Assembly: GCF_022828375.1 (NCBI RefSeq)
Contig: NZ_JAJQJX010000001.1
Location: forward strand, 1 to 64,000
From: Candidatus Nanosynbacter sp. TM7-053
GTDB lineage: Bacteria > Patescibacteriota > Saccharimonadia > Saccharimonadales > Saccharimonadaceae
Reading direction: 5' to 3'
Length of the DNA: 64,000 nucleotides
Positions 56,010-64,000 of the stretch are shown here, in pieces. The translations under genes and the position numbers were made by a program. Under the pieces are notes generated by a model. It was not told the origin of the DNA, ran no database searches, and worked only from the letters and a program-made list of their open reading frames with translations. Each line of letters starts with the position of its first letter. The stretch's first letter is position 1.

Positions 56010-56608
56010 TGGCAGATTCAACCAAACTTCCTAAAGACATTTTTGCTGTGGAAGTGCCAAATCACGAATTGTTGAAATTGGCATATGACAGCTACTTGGC
56101 AAACGCACGCCTAGCTAGCGCTACAACCAAGCAGCGCGGCGAAGTTTCTGGTGGTGGTAAAAAACCATGGAAGCAAAAGGGAACTGGTCGAGCACGTTTC
56201 GGCTCAAGCCGTAACCCAATCTGGCGCGGCGGTGGTGTAGTATTTGGCCCACGCGGCAACGAAAACTACACTAAAAAATTGTCAAAGACTGCTAAGAAAG
56301 TGGCAGTTCGCCAAGCTTTGACCGTAGCTAACGAAGCTAAGAAAATTGTCGTTAAAGATGTTAAGACTGCTGGCAAGACCAAGGAAGTCGCAACATTCCT
56401 AGCTGACAACAAGTTCGAGCGCCGTGTTCTAATCGTTGTAGATGAGAAGACGCCAGAACTTATGCGTGCTACAAACAATATTCAGAACGTTTTGGTGGTT
56501 CGCGCTAATTATCTAAGCGTTTATCACATTCTGAATGCGGATACAATCGTTATAACACCGAAAGCTCTACCTGTAATTACTGCATGGTTGGGCAAGGAGG
56601 AAGCGTAA
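56009..56608 (+). CDS. rplD: 50S ribosomal protein L4
   Basis: 199 residues. GGGKKPWKQKGTGRARFGS and IWRGGGVVFGP form the extended loop; an autoregulatory function like that in E. coli is possible but not shown. Overlaps rplC stop. Confidence 0.96.
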   Translation: MADSTKLPKDIFAVEVPNHELLKLAYDSYLANARLASATTKQRGEVSGGGKKPWKQKGTGRARFGSSRNPIWRGGGVVFGPRGNENYTKKLSKTAKKVAVRQALTVANEAKKIVVKDVKTAGKTKEVATFLADNKFERRVLIVVDEKTPELMRATNNIQNVLVVRANYLSVYHILNADTIVITPKALPVITAWLGKEEA

Positions 56609-56609
56609 T

Positions 56610-56930
56610 ATGAAACAGACGATTATTATCCCACGCGTTAGTGAAAAGGCTTACGCACAGAGCGCCAATGGTGTATATGTGCTACGCGTTCCACTTAACT
56701 TGAATAAGAACGAAATCAAATCAGCTGTAGAAGCGCAATTTGGCGTTACTGTAGTTAAGGTTAAAACCTTAGTACAAGACGGCAAGGCTGTACGCTTCTC
56801 ACGAGGCAAGAATCGCTATCCTGGCACAACAACGCGCAAGGATTGGAAGAAGGCTTACGTTACACTGAAAGAAGGCGATAAGCTCGATGTGTTTGACGCA
56901 GTAGAGCAGCAGATGGAGGAGACCAAGTAA
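56610..56930 (+). CDS. rplW: 50S ribosomal protein L23
   Basis: 106 residues. IIIPRVSEKAYAQS, KNEIKSAVEAQFGVTVVKV and the basic loop FSRGKNRYPGTTTRKDWKKA. Sits at the polypeptide exit, where trigger factor docks. Confidence 0.95.
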   Translation: MKQTIIIPRVSEKAYAQSANGVYVLRVPLNLNKNEIKSAVEAQFGVTVVKVKTLVQDGKAVRFSRGKNRYPGTTTRKDWKKAYVTLKEGDKLDVFDAVEQQMEETK

Positions 56931-57769
56931 TGCCAGTGAAAGCTTACAATCCAACCACTCCTGCTCGTCGCGGCATGACGAGTCAGGATTTGTCAGACAT
57001 TACAACAAGAAAACCTCTTAAAAGTCTGATTAAAGCTAAAAAGCAAAATGCCGGTCGCAACAACCAAGGTCGAATTACTGTTCGTCATCGCGGAGGCGGC
57101 GTTCGTCGTCACTACCGCTTGGTGAACCATAATTTGCCAGCAGGCTTGACCTTGACGATTGAAGAAATCGAATACGATCCAAACCGCTCAGCTCGCATTG
57201 CTCGAGTTAAGGATCAGTACAATTTGTACCACTACATCTTAGCTGACACATCAATGGTTAAGGGTAAAACTATCCGAACTGGCGAAGAAGCTCCAATTGA
57301 AGCTTCAAACCGTTTGCCATTGTCAGTTATTCCTGTAGGTACGATGATTTACGCCATTGAGTTGACCGCTGGAAAGGGTGCACAAATGGTGCGCGCTGCT
57401 GGTGCTAAAGCTCAGTTGATGGCGAAAGAAGGCGACTACGCAACTATTAAATTGCCATCTGGCGAAGTTCGCAAAGTTCGTTTGGAAGCTACCGCTGCTA
57501 TCGGTGTAGTCGGTAACGTCCAGCACCAAAATGTTAAGATCGGTTCAGCTGGTCGCAAACGTCGCAAGGGTATTCGCCCAACCGTTCGTGGTGTCGTTAT
57601 GAACGCCGCAGACCACCCACATGGTGGTGGTGACGGTGGTCGCCACGGTACTGGTAAAGCACCACGTACTCCTTGGGGTCAATTGACATTAGGTTATCGA
57701 ACTCGTCGCCGTAAAGGCTCGAATAAATTAATCGTACGCACGCGTCACGACGCGAAGAGGAAGAGGTAA
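56930..57769 (+). CDS. rplB: 50S ribosomal protein L2
   Basis: 279 residues. VKAYNPTTPARRGMT, GRITVRHRGGGVRRHYR, and the C-terminal RGVVMNAADHPHGGGDG with the conserved His near the peptidyl-transferase centre. Overlaps the rplW stop by one base. Confidence 0.97.
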   Translation: MPVKAYNPTTPARRGMTSQDLSDITTRKPLKSLIKAKKQNAGRNNQGRITVRHRGGGVRRHYRLVNHNLPAGLTLTIEEIEYDPNRSARIARVKDQYNLYHYILADTSMVKGKTIRTGEEAPIEASNRLPLSVIPVGTMIYAIELTAGKGAQMVRAAGAKAQLMAKEGDYATIKLPSGEVRKVRLEATAAIGVVGNVQHQNVKIGSAGRKRRKGIRPTVRGVVMNAADHPHGGGDGGRHGTGKAPRTPWGQLTLGYRTRRRKGSNKLIVRTRHDAKRKR

Positions 57770-57775
57770 ATCACG

Positions 57776-58042
57776 ATGAGTCGTTCATTGAAGAAAGGTC
57801 CATTCGTCGATGTAAAGCTAGCAAAGAAAATTGCTGCTCTTAGCCTTGACGATCGAACCGTTATCAAAACGTGGGCGCGCGCTTCGACTATCACACCAGA
57901 GATGGTTGGTCGAACGATTGCTGTTCACAACGGTAGAGTGCACGTACCAGTGCTGATTACCGAAAACATGGTTGGTCACAAACTCGGTGAGTTTAGTCCA
58001 ACTCGTAAGTTCCGTAAGCACGGCGGAAAGGATAAGAAGTAA
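57776..58042 (+). CDS. rpsS: 30S ribosomal protein S19
   Basis: 88 residues. [37 protein letters not shown] and [17 protein letters not shown]. Confidence 0.96.
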   Translation: MSRSLKKGPFVDVKLAKKIAALSLDDRTVIKTWARASTITPEMVGRTIAVHNGRVHVPVLITENMVGHKLGEFSPTRKFRKHGGKDKK

Positions 58043-58044
58043 TC

Positions 58045-58503
58045 ATGGCTGATACAACTTATACTGTTCGCGCTTACGCAAAAGGTGTTGATCAGGCGCC
58101 ACGTAAGGTTAGTCTAGTCGCAGCCTTGGTGCGAGGTCGTACTGTAGCTGATGCGCTAGTTATCTTAGAGCACGTTCCAAAGCGCGCTGCTAGCCCAGTT
58201 AAGAAGGCTATCGAAAGTGCTAAGGCAAACGCTATCAATAACCACGGCTTGGATGCTAAAAGCTTAGTAATTACTACTTTGAGTGTTACTACGGGTACAC
58301 GTTTGCGCCGCTTCAAGCCTGCATCACGTGGCCGCGCTTTGCCATTCCAGAAAAAGACTTCAAATATTTTGGTTGAAGTAACTGGCACGGAAAAGCCAAA
58401 GAAAGCGCCTGCAAAAAAGGCCGAAGCTAAGGCAGAAGCAAAAACTGCTAAGCCTGCAGCTAAAAAAGCCGCTAAACCGGCAGCAAAAAAGGAGGAGAAG
58501 TAA
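58045..58503 (+). CDS. rplV: 50S ribosomal protein L22 with Ala/Lys tail
   Basis: 152 residues. Core about 1-113: AYAKGVDQAPRKVSLVAALV, ILEHVPKRAASPVKKAIESA, loop RRFKPASRGRALPFQKKTSN. The last ~38 residues are Ala/Lys/Glu repeats (KKAPAKKAEAKAEAK), longer than usual L22 (about 110). Such tails occur in several lineages. Confidence 0.95.
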   Translation: MADTTYTVRAYAKGVDQAPRKVSLVAALVRGRTVADALVILEHVPKRAASPVKKAIESAKANAINNHGLDAKSLVITTLSVTTGTRLRRFKPASRGRALPFQKKTSNILVEVTGTEKPKKAPAKKAEAKAEAKTAKPAAKKAAKPAAKKEEK

Positions 58504-59139
58504 ATGGGTCAAAAAGTGAATCCAATCAACTTCCGCCTACAGGTCAATAAGAACTGGAGCTCTCGTTGGTTTACGGCCAATAAGAAAGAGTTTGCAGAGG
58601 CGATTCGTCAGGATCATGAAATCCGCGAGTTGATTGAAAAGAAATTTGCCTCACGCCCAACTATCAATCGCATTGAGATTGAGCGTAGCGCCAACTTGAT
58701 CACGATTACAATTCACACGGCAAAAGCTGGTGTTGTTATCGGTCGCGGTGGTGCTGGCGTGAACGAATTGAAAAAGCAAGTTGAGAAGATTACTGGCCAG
58801 CCAGTTCGTATTAACATCGAAGAAGTTCGTCGTCCAGAATTGGCAGCCAAATTGGTAGCTGAGAATATCGCTCGCCAATTGGAGCGCCGAATCAACTTCC
58901 GCCGTGCAACTAAAATGACCGCACAAAACACCATGAATGCTGGCGCTAAAGGTATTCGTATTGAGGTGGCTGGTCGTTTGAACGGCGCTGAAATGGCACG
59001 TCGCGAAAAGGTAATCGAGGGCTCAGTGCCTCTACACACCTTGCGCGCTGATATTGACTTCCACTGTGCTCGCGCTCAGACACCAGCTGGTATCATTGGC
59101 GTGAAAGTGTGGATTTATAAGGGAGAAAGGAGTCGCTAA
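58504..59139 (+). CDS. rpsC: 30S ribosomal protein S3
   Basis: 211 residues. GQKVNPINFRLQVNKNWSSR, KH motif VIGRGGAGVNELKKQVEK, and ADIDFHCARAQTPAGIIGVKV. Confidence 0.96.
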   Translation: MGQKVNPINFRLQVNKNWSSRWFTANKKEFAEAIRQDHEIRELIEKKFASRPTINRIEIERSANLITITIHTAKAGVVIGRGGAGVNELKKQVEKITGQPVRINIEEVRRPELAAKLVAENIARQLERRINFRRATKMTAQNTMNAGAKGIRIEVAGRLNGAEMARREKVIEGSVPLHTLRADIDFHCARAQTPAGIIGVKVWIYKGERSR

Positions 59140-59553
59140 ATGCTGTTACCAAAGAAAACTAAGCACCGCAAAGTGCGTATTGGAAAAAACCGCGGTCAAG
59201 CAACTCGTGGCAATTACATAGCGTTCGGCGACTTTGCATTGCAATCACAATCAAATGAGCGCATCAACTCCCGCCAAATCGAGTCTGCTCGTCAGGCGAT
59301 GACTCGTTACATCAAGCGTGGCGGTAAGATTTGGATTCGAATCTTCCCTCACACTCCAGTTACCCGAAAGCCACTTGGCTTGAAGATGGGTGGCGGTAAA
59401 GGTAACCCAGAGTTCTTCGTTGCTAAGGTAAAGGCTGGTACTGTTCTGTTTGAGATGCAGGGTGTTTCAGAGGAAGTTGCTCGCGAGGCAATGCGTCTGG
59501 CTAGCCACAAATTGCCAGTCAAATGTAAGTTCATCAAGCGGGAGGACGCATAA
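59140..59553 (+). CDS. rplP: 50S ribosomal protein L16
   Basis: 137 residues. [54 protein letters not shown]. Confidence 0.96.
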   Translation: MLLPKKTKHRKVRIGKNRGQATRGNYIAFGDFALQSQSNERINSRQIESARQAMTRYIKRGGKIWIRIFPHTPVTRKPLGLKMGGGKGNPEFFVAKVKAGTVLFEMQGVSEEVAREAMRLASHKLPVKCKFIKREDA

Positions 59554-59763
59554 ATGGCTGAAACAAAGAAAACTGTTAAAGCAGCAGTTGTTAAGACAAT
59601 TGACGACTTGAAGAAGGAATTGGCTGAAAAGCGAAACGACCTACTTCAGGCAAAACGTTCTCACGCTGCTGGCGAGTTAGTTAATCCAAAAGCGTTGCGT
59701 TCACTCCGAAAGGAAATTGCACGCCTGCTGACACAAATTAATAATACAAAGGAGAGCAAGTAA
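59554..59763 (+). CDS. rpmC: 50S ribosomal protein L29
   Basis: 69 residues with a TVKAAVVKTIDDLK N-terminal extension, then the two-helix LKKELAEKRNDLLQAKRSH and LRSLRKEIARLLTQIN. Located between L16 and S17 as usual. Confidence 0.92.
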   Translation: MAETKKTVKAAVVKTIDDLKKELAEKRNDLLQAKRSHAAGELVNPKALRSLRKEIARLLTQINNTKESK

Positions 59764-60074
59764 TGGCCCGACGAACATTGATTGGCGTCGTAACGAGTGC
59801 CAAGCGCGACAAGACCATCACTGTGACGGTCGCTAGCCGCGAAACGCATCCGCTATACGGCAAGCAGTACACCGTGACTCGCAAATACACTGCTCACGAT
59901 GAAACCAACGAAGCAGGTGAAGGCGACAAGGTGCAGATCGAAGAGACTCGCCCAATTTCCAAGACTAAGAGCTTCGCTCTAGTTAAGGTGATTGAAAAGT
60001 CTCGCGGTTCTATCAAACTAAAGGACGAAGTTTCTGGCGAAACTAAGGAAGAGGCTAAGGAGGACGACAAATGA
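59763..60074 (+). CDS. rpsQ: 30S ribosomal protein S17
   Basis: 103 residues. [51 protein letters not shown], with an acidic C-terminal extension. Confidence 0.94.
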   Translation: MARRTLIGVVTSAKRDKTITVTVASRETHPLYGKQYTVTRKYTAHDETNEAGEGDKVQIEETRPISKTKSFALVKVIEKSRGSIKLKDEVSGETKEEAKEDDK

Positions 60075-60439
60075 TCCAACAAGAATCTCGCCTTAAGGTA
60101 GCCGACAACTCAGGTGCTAGGGAAGTTTTGTGTATCCGCGTTCTTGGCGGTACACGACGCCGTTACGCTCGCGTTGGCGACGTAATCGTCTGCTCGGTAA
60201 AAGACGCTAGCCCAACCGGTAACGTTAAGAAAAAATCTGTTGTTAAGGCTGTAGTTGTTCGTACTCGTGATCAAATTCATCGCAAAGACGGCTCAACAAT
60301 CTGTTTTGACGACAATGCCGTAGTGATTATCAACGATGACAAGCAGCCAAAAGCTACTCGTGTCTTCGGTCCAGTTCCACGCGAACTTCGCGATATGGGC
60401 TACATGAAGATCGTCAGCTTAGCTCCGGAGGTACTCTAA
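60071..60439 (+). CDS. rplN: 50S ribosomal protein L14
   Basis: 122 residues. [58 protein letters not shown]. Overlaps rpsQ by 4 nt (ATGA). Confidence 0.97.
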   Translation: MIQQESRLKVADNSGAREVLCIRVLGGTRRRYARVGDVIVCSVKDASPTGNVKKKSVVKAVVVRTRDQIHRKDGSTICFDDNAVVIINDDKQPKATRVFGPVPRELRDMGYMKIVSLAPEVL

Positions 60440-60759
60440 TGGCTCGAATTCATAAAGACGATACCGTAAAAATTATTGCTGGTAAAAATAAAGGCACAAC
60501 TGGTAAAGTTCTAAAAGTTAACACCAAAGATCAAACTGTTTTGGTCGAAGGTGTTGGCGTTGGACATCGCCACGTTAAGCCAAGCCAGTACAATCCAAAA
60601 GGCGGCAAAAAAGATATTCACGTACCAATGGATATCAGTAAAGTCGCTCTGGTTGTTGATGAGAAATCAGGCAAAACCAGTCGGGTTGGTTTAGTAAAGA
60701 ATGCTGACGGCGGCAAAACTCGTGTTGCTCGCCAAGCAAAAAATAAGGAGATTAAATAA
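60439..60759 (+). CDS. rplX: 50S ribosomal protein L24
   Basis: 106 residues. KOW motif VKIIAGKNKGTTGKVLKV, RHVKPSQYNPKGGKKDIHVP. Confidence 0.95.
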   Translation: MARIHKDDTVKIIAGKNKGTTGKVLKVNTKDQTVLVEGVGVGHRHVKPSQYNPKGGKKDIHVPMDISKVALVVDEKSGKTSRVGLVKNADGGKTRVARQAKNKEIK

Positions 60760-61343
60760 TGGCAGAAAAGAAAACTGTCGTGCCAGCTCCTCGCTTGAAA
60801 GCCTTGTATCAAGGAACTTACCTTAAGGAACTACAAGCCGAATTGAATCTAAAGAACGTGCATGAAGTGCCAGCTTTGGAAAAGATCGTCGTGAGTGTTG
60901 GTACCGGCAAAAAGAAAGATGACAAGCGTCATTTCGAAATTGTTAAAAACACTGTCGAGAAAATCACCGGTCAAGCACCAGTGGCTCGACGAGCCAAAAA
61001 ATCAATCGCGACATTTAGCATTCGTAAAGGTATGGGCGCGCCAATTGGTGTTAGCGTAACTTTGCGCGGCGCTCGTATGTACGAGTTCATGGATCGTTTG
61101 ATTAACGTTGCTTTGCCTCGTGTTCGTGACTTCCACGGCGTTGGCTTGAAGTTTGATAAAGGTGGCAACTACAATCTAGGCATCACCGAGCAATCGATTT
61201 TCCCAGAATTGACATTCGAGGAAACTCAGGTTTTGCACGGTTTGCAGATTACATTTGTTATCAAGAACGGCAACAAGGAAGCTTCTAAGGCATTGCTAGA
61301 AAAATTCGGCATGCCGTTTGAGAAGAAAGGAGGCGTCAAGTAA
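60759..61343 (+). CDS. rplE: 50S ribosomal protein L5
   Basis: 194 residues. [75 protein letters not shown]. Near 5S rRNA. Confidence 0.96.
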   Translation: MAEKKTVVPAPRLKALYQGTYLKELQAELNLKNVHEVPALEKIVVSVGTGKKKDDKRHFEIVKNTVEKITGQAPVARRAKKSIATFSIRKGMGAPIGVSVTLRGARMYEFMDRLINVALPRVRDFHGVGLKFDKGGNYNLGITEQSIFPELTFEETQVLHGLQITFVIKNGNKEASKALLEKFGMPFEKKGGVK

Positions 61344-61612
61344 TGGCTAAGAAATCAATGGTCGCTCGTGATAAGAAGCGTATGAAGATGATTGCCAAGT
61401 TTGCAGCCAAGCGTGCTGAGTTGAAAGAACTTGGCGACCTCGATGGTTTGCAGAAATTGCCTCGCAATTCTAGTCCAACCAGGCACAAGAACCGTGATAG
61501 CATCTCTGGTCGCCCACGCGGCTACATGCGTCAGTTCGGCTTGAGTCGTATCAATTTCCGCGAAAAAGCAGCCAAGGGTGAAATCCCAGGCATAACAAAG
61601 AGTAGTTGGTAA
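61343..61612 (+). CDS. rpsN: 30S ribosomal protein S14 (zinc-free type)
   Basis: 89 residues. [52 protein letters not shown]. No CxxC pairs, so it is the C-minus form. Confidence 0.95.
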   Translation: MAKKSMVARDKKRMKMIAKFAAKRAELKELGDLDGLQKLPRNSSPTRHKNRDSISGRPRGYMRQFGLSRINFREKAAKGEIPGITKSSW

Positions 61613-61632
61613 GAAGGAAAGGAGATTAGAAT

Positions 61633-62034
61633 ATGTCTATGCAAACTACAGACCCAATCGCCGACCTTCTGACTCGCATCCGCAATGCGAAATTGGTTGG
61701 CAAAACGGAAGTTCGCGTTCCGTCCAGCAAGATGAAGAAAGTCATCGCTGAACAATTAGTCAAAAACGGCTACTTGGCAGACGTCAAGCTGGAAGATGCT
61801 AAGCCTCGCGGCGTGTTGGTAGTTACTATCAATGAAAAAGGAACTAACAGCACCATCAACGAAATTACCCGCATCTCAAAACCTGGTCGTCGCGTTTACG
61901 TCGGCGCTAGCGAGATTCCAAAGGTAAAGAGCGGCCGCGGTTTGGTACTTATCTCAACATCGAAAGGTGTCATGACTGGCGCCGAAGCAGCTAAGGCTAA
62001 ACTTGGTGGCGAATTGTTGTTGAAGGTTTATTAA
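61633..62034 (+). CDS. rpsH: 30S ribosomal protein S8
   Basis: 133 residues. QTTDPIADLLTRIRNAKLVG, ISKPGRRVYVGASEIPKV, GLVLISTSKGVMTGAEA. The cluster stops here with a terminator; L6, L18, S5, L15 and SecY do not follow. Confidence 0.96.
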   Translation: MSMQTTDPIADLLTRIRNAKLVGKTEVRVPSSKMKKVIAEQLVKNGYLADVKLEDAKPRGVLVVTINEKGTNSTINEITRISKPGRRVYVGASEIPKVKSGRGLVLISTSKGVMTGAEAAKAKLGGELLLKVY

Positions 62035-62048
62035 GCCTCGCACAAGTC

Positions 62049-62083
62049 AAATAAACGTCCTCATTGCAGGGCGTTTATTTTTT
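62049..62083 (+). terminator. Terminator of the ribosomal cluster
   Basis: AAATAAACGTCCT pairs with AGGGCGTTTATTT around CATTGC, followed by TTT. Confidence 0.9.
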
Positions 62084-62101
62084 ATGATAAACTTTTATCA
62101 T

Positions 62102-62524
62102 ATGGGAGTTGGAGTACTAAAAGACATAAAGTCGGCATATCGAGTAGCAGTAAAGGGATTAGTGCGTGATGAATCGGGTAGACTGCTGTTCGTTCAAGAG
62201 AGAAGTGACTCATGGGACCTTCCTGGCGGTGGGCTGGAACATGGTGAGGATATTACAGAAGCGTTGAAGCGAGAGTTTCTGGAAGAACTAGAGGCAGATA
62301 TCGAAGTCGCTGCAGAAAATCCCTTGATCATTCCAACTTGGAATACAAAGTTCGATGACCCCGTTTTGATTATTGCCTACAAAGTTACTCTATTAACGGC
62401 ACCTCATAAAACAGATGAAGTTTCAAACTTTAACTATTTCGATATTCATGAAATCAAGCAAGAAAGGTTGGATTCTACTCTAATTGGCAATCTTTCAAAG
62501 ATATATCAAATCGACCACCGCTAG
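62102..62524 (+). CDS. NUDIX hydrolase
   Basis: 140 residues from the ATG at 62102; an in-frame ATG at 62084 lies in the terminator T tract. The Nudix box GLEHGEDITEALKREFLEEL matches G-x5-E-x7-REUxEE, though the usual final Gly is replaced. Substrate unknown; may clean nucleotide pools. Confidence 0.88.
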   Translation: MGVGVLKDIKSAYRVAVKGLVRDESGRLLFVQERSDSWDLPGGGLEHGEDITEALKREFLEELEADIEVAAENPLIIPTWNTKFDDPVLIIAYKVTLLTAPHKTDEVSNFNYFDIHEIKQERLDSTLIGNLSKIYQIDHR

Positions 62525-62542
62525 TCCTCTCAGTTTATACAC

Positions 62543-62713
62543 ATGAGCTATAGTAAGTTATTCTGTAAGCTGCGCATCCATACAAATATACCGATACGGT
62601 ATGCTAAATTTTTAACAGTTGATGAACTCGCACAACACATTCCATGGGCAAGTGAGAGCGCGGAGTTGAAAGCTGCTATACAGAGTCAAATAAATTTTCC
62701 TGTATCGCATTAG
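62543..62713 (+). CDS. Small hypothetical ORF, possibly a gene remnant
   Basis: 56 codons, with a protein-like C-terminal half FLTVDELAQHIPWASESAEL. No ribosome-binding site is seen. It overlaps the end of rdgB by 38 nt on the opposite strand. Could be the end of a lost gene. Confidence 0.3.
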   Translation: MSYSKLFCKLRIHTNIPIRYAKFLTVDELAQHIPWASESAELKAAIQSQINFPVSH

Positions 62714-63323
62714 CGCATTTTTCGACCGCAACTTCATGCCCGAGTGAATATCCATTGCGCTTTAATTTCGGCAGTTCGCGCACTTCGTGAAACATCATAT
62801 TAAGCTCAGGTACGAAAAATAATTCCCGAAACGGCATGCCTTTGAGCCGAGATTCCTCGCGTGGCTCAGTTAAGATAACGCCAGAATTTTCTCCAAAAAT
62901 CACTTTCTCATGACCATTGGGAAAATTTATCACAAAACACGTTGTGTATTGCGCTCGCCTGTTTGTTTTATCTTCAAGCTTATTTAGGCAATAATCTACG
63001 ATCTCTTGATCGCTCATCTCGTGACCATTCCAGCGTCTTGTAAATACGCCAGGCTCGCCATTTAGGGCTTCAATTTCCATGCCAGAATCATCAGCGATAA
63101 TTATCAGGTTTTTATCATTTCCATGCAAATGATTCCTTGCGTGTCGCGCCTTCAATAGGGCGTTTTGTTCAAATGTTGTACCCGTTTCTATGCAGTCTGG
63201 AATTTGATAGTCCAAATCTGCCAACGAAATAATTGACGTTTGCGGAGAGAATTTATGAAACGCGGTAACGAATTCTGCGTATTTGCCTGGGTTTTTGCTG
63301 GCGAAAAGTATAGTTGCTGTCAT
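62676..63323 (-). CDS. rdgB: Non-canonical purine NTP pyrophosphatase (RdgB/HAM1)
   Basis: 215 residues. ILFASKNPGKYAEFVTAF (substrate-binding SxNxGK), FEQNALLKARHA, IADDSGMEIEALNGEPGVFT (catalytic Asp region) and a C-terminal region with LKRNGYSLGHEV. Cleaves dITP/XTP to monophosphates. The chromosomal counterpart of the diverged cassette copy at 13372. Confidence 0.9.
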   Translation of the reverse strand: MTATILFASKNPGKYAEFVTAFHKFSPQTSIISLADLDYQIPDCIETGTTFEQNALLKARHARNHLHGNDKNLIIIADDSGMEIEALNGEPGVFTRRWNGHEMSDQEIVDYCLNKLEDKTNRRAQYTTCFVINFPNGHEKVIFGENSGVILTEPREESRLKGMPFRELFFVPELNMMFHEVRELPKLKRNGYSLGHEVAVEKCANAIQENLFDSV

Positions 63324-63401
63324 TGAGTATGATTATATCAATTATCATAAATATCGAAAAATTGCTAATTTGACGGTATTATAATATTATCGAACCAAGC
63401 A

Positions 63402-63797
63402 GTGATAATTTCATCCATATACAAAACAGCCGATAATGACGGGCTAATCGCTCATATTTATGAACATTTATTAGCTCAGTACGTTTTGAAGCGTATTCAA
63501 GACAATAAGTTCTTTATTCTGAGCGATATCATACTGTCTGCAAAAACATATGGCGACACTTGTTTTATGGACGCCGAATTATATAGCCCAGAAGCGAAAA
63601 ATACATATGACGAGGCATTGCGAGAGTTTGATAAATTAGTCATTCCAGAAGATGATATTTTGAGGGCTGCTGGCGAGTGTGGAATAGAAATGAATCGAAA
63701 TATAGTAGAAGTCGACCGAAGTGAATTGAGTAAAAAGAGAAGCGCTCAGAGAAATATCCGAGCGCTTTTTTGTATACTTGAGTTGCCCTTGCTATAA
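63402..63797 (+). CDS. M16-peptidase-like fragment
   Basis: 131 residues from a GTG. GLIAHIYEHLLAQYVLK contains HxxEH, the inverted zinc motif of M16 (insulinase/pitrilysin) peptidases, and the following strand-helix pattern fits their first domain, but the protein stops at about a quarter of the usual length. An intrinsic terminator lies inside the last 20 codons, and the final residues (RALFCILELPLL) look non-coding. Probably a truncated gene; start uncertain. Confidence 0.5.
   Translation: MIISSIYKTADNDGLIAHIYEHLLAQYVLKRIQDNKFFILSDIILSAKTYGDTCFMDAELYSPEAKNTYDEALREFDKLVIPEDDILRAAGECGIEMNRNIVEVDRSELSKKRSAQRNIRALFCILELPLL
63740..63772 (+). terminator. Terminator inside the 3' end of the M16-like frame
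   Basis: AAGCGCTC pairs with GAGCGCTT around AGAGAAATATCC, then TTTTTT. Confidence 0.85.
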
Positions 63798-63804
63798 TGT
63801 GGTC

Positions 63805-64000
63805 ATGCAAGACAACAACTTTATCTCGTTCGCCACTCGTACAAAAGAATTATGTATTGATTGGTTAGTTATTAGTGCCTATCTTATATGTCTTTTTGGT
63901 GCATCAATAACTTACTACTTCGTAGTGTTTGGCGGCGTTCCAGTTTTTTCCGAGCTACAAAGTCAGCTCATTACTACATTCACGTCTGTCTTGGTTATTG
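63805..64000 (+). CDS. Membrane protein, partial (RDD-like)
   Basis: The first 65 codons are in the window: RTKELCIDWLVISAYLICLF and a second hydrophobic stretch ending TTFTSVLVI. The Arg-x3-x3-Asp start resembles RDD-family membrane proteins, but this is only suggestive. TATAAT at 63793-63798 lies 6 nt before the ATG with TTGTAT 17 nt upstream: leaderless. Confidence 0.6.
   Translation, partial: MQDNNFISFATRTKELCIDWLVISAYLICLFGASITYYFVVFGGVPVFSELQSQLITTFTSVLVI

Overview
The window is a compact, gene-dense bacterial chromosome segment. It most resembles a member of Candidatus Saccharibacteria (TM7) or a close CPR relative. Reasons: full-length but trimmed translation and transcription genes; no amino-acid, nucleotide de novo or cofactor pathways beyond salvage steps; short spacers; a lone lactate dehydrogenase; UGA read as stop; and many -10 boxes only 6-12 nt upstream of start codons (leaderless transcription). 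The assignment is inferred from gene content and protein character, not from a search.

Layout. 1-1000: a decayed serine recombinase whose 3' end overlaps tRNA-Gly(GCC), then tRNA-Phe and tRNA-Gly(CCC). 1010-7017: a phosphoribosyltransferase-like gene followed by a MoxR/DUF58/BatA/BatB/TPR membrane-associated operon. 7021-12772: slipin, RarA, two tandem paralogous membrane proteins, TypA/BipA and a DUF2798-like protein. 12931-19430: the accessory part, with tRNA-Val, two oppositely oriented tRNA-Leu genes, three promoter-sharing cassettes, a truncated folE, an FAD-linked oxidase and several small orphan genes. 19443-22861: hisS with its own attenuator, tig and clpP. 22960-28341: an HD hydrolase and a deoxynucleotide block (thyA, folA, dcd, HIT protein, tmk). 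28512-43183: rpoB-rpoC, an alpha/beta-hydrolase-like gene, rpsL-rpsG, yajQ, a membrane HtrA-type protease and fusA. 43247-53937: HD hydrolase, ThrE-type exporter, a fourth cassette, glycogen branching enzyme, an unknown acidic protein, tgt, tuf, a lipoprotein and ldh. 54034-62034: rpsJ, two intervening genes, then rplC through rpsH. The end holds NUDIX, RdgB, an M16-like fragment and a partial membrane protein.

The most unusual content is a family of four transcription units (P1 13103, P2 14048, P3 17338, P4 45744). They share one near-identical promoter: TTGACT, a 17-nt spacer carrying the inverted repeat ACAC-AA-GTGT, and TATAAR. They drive unrelated small orphan genes. Two of the units have long 5' leaders that can form mutually exclusive hairpins supported by compensatory changes, and 3' hairpins complementary to the leader. 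They lie as a large inverted repeat, each directly downstream of a tRNA-Leu gene, around one oxidase gene. This looks like a coordinately repressed accessory regulon with cis-acting RNA elements. The second notable item is a His-codon leader peptide overlapping a terminator in front of hisS. The third is a tRNA-Gly with a covarying U19-A56 tertiary pair at the recombinase integration site.
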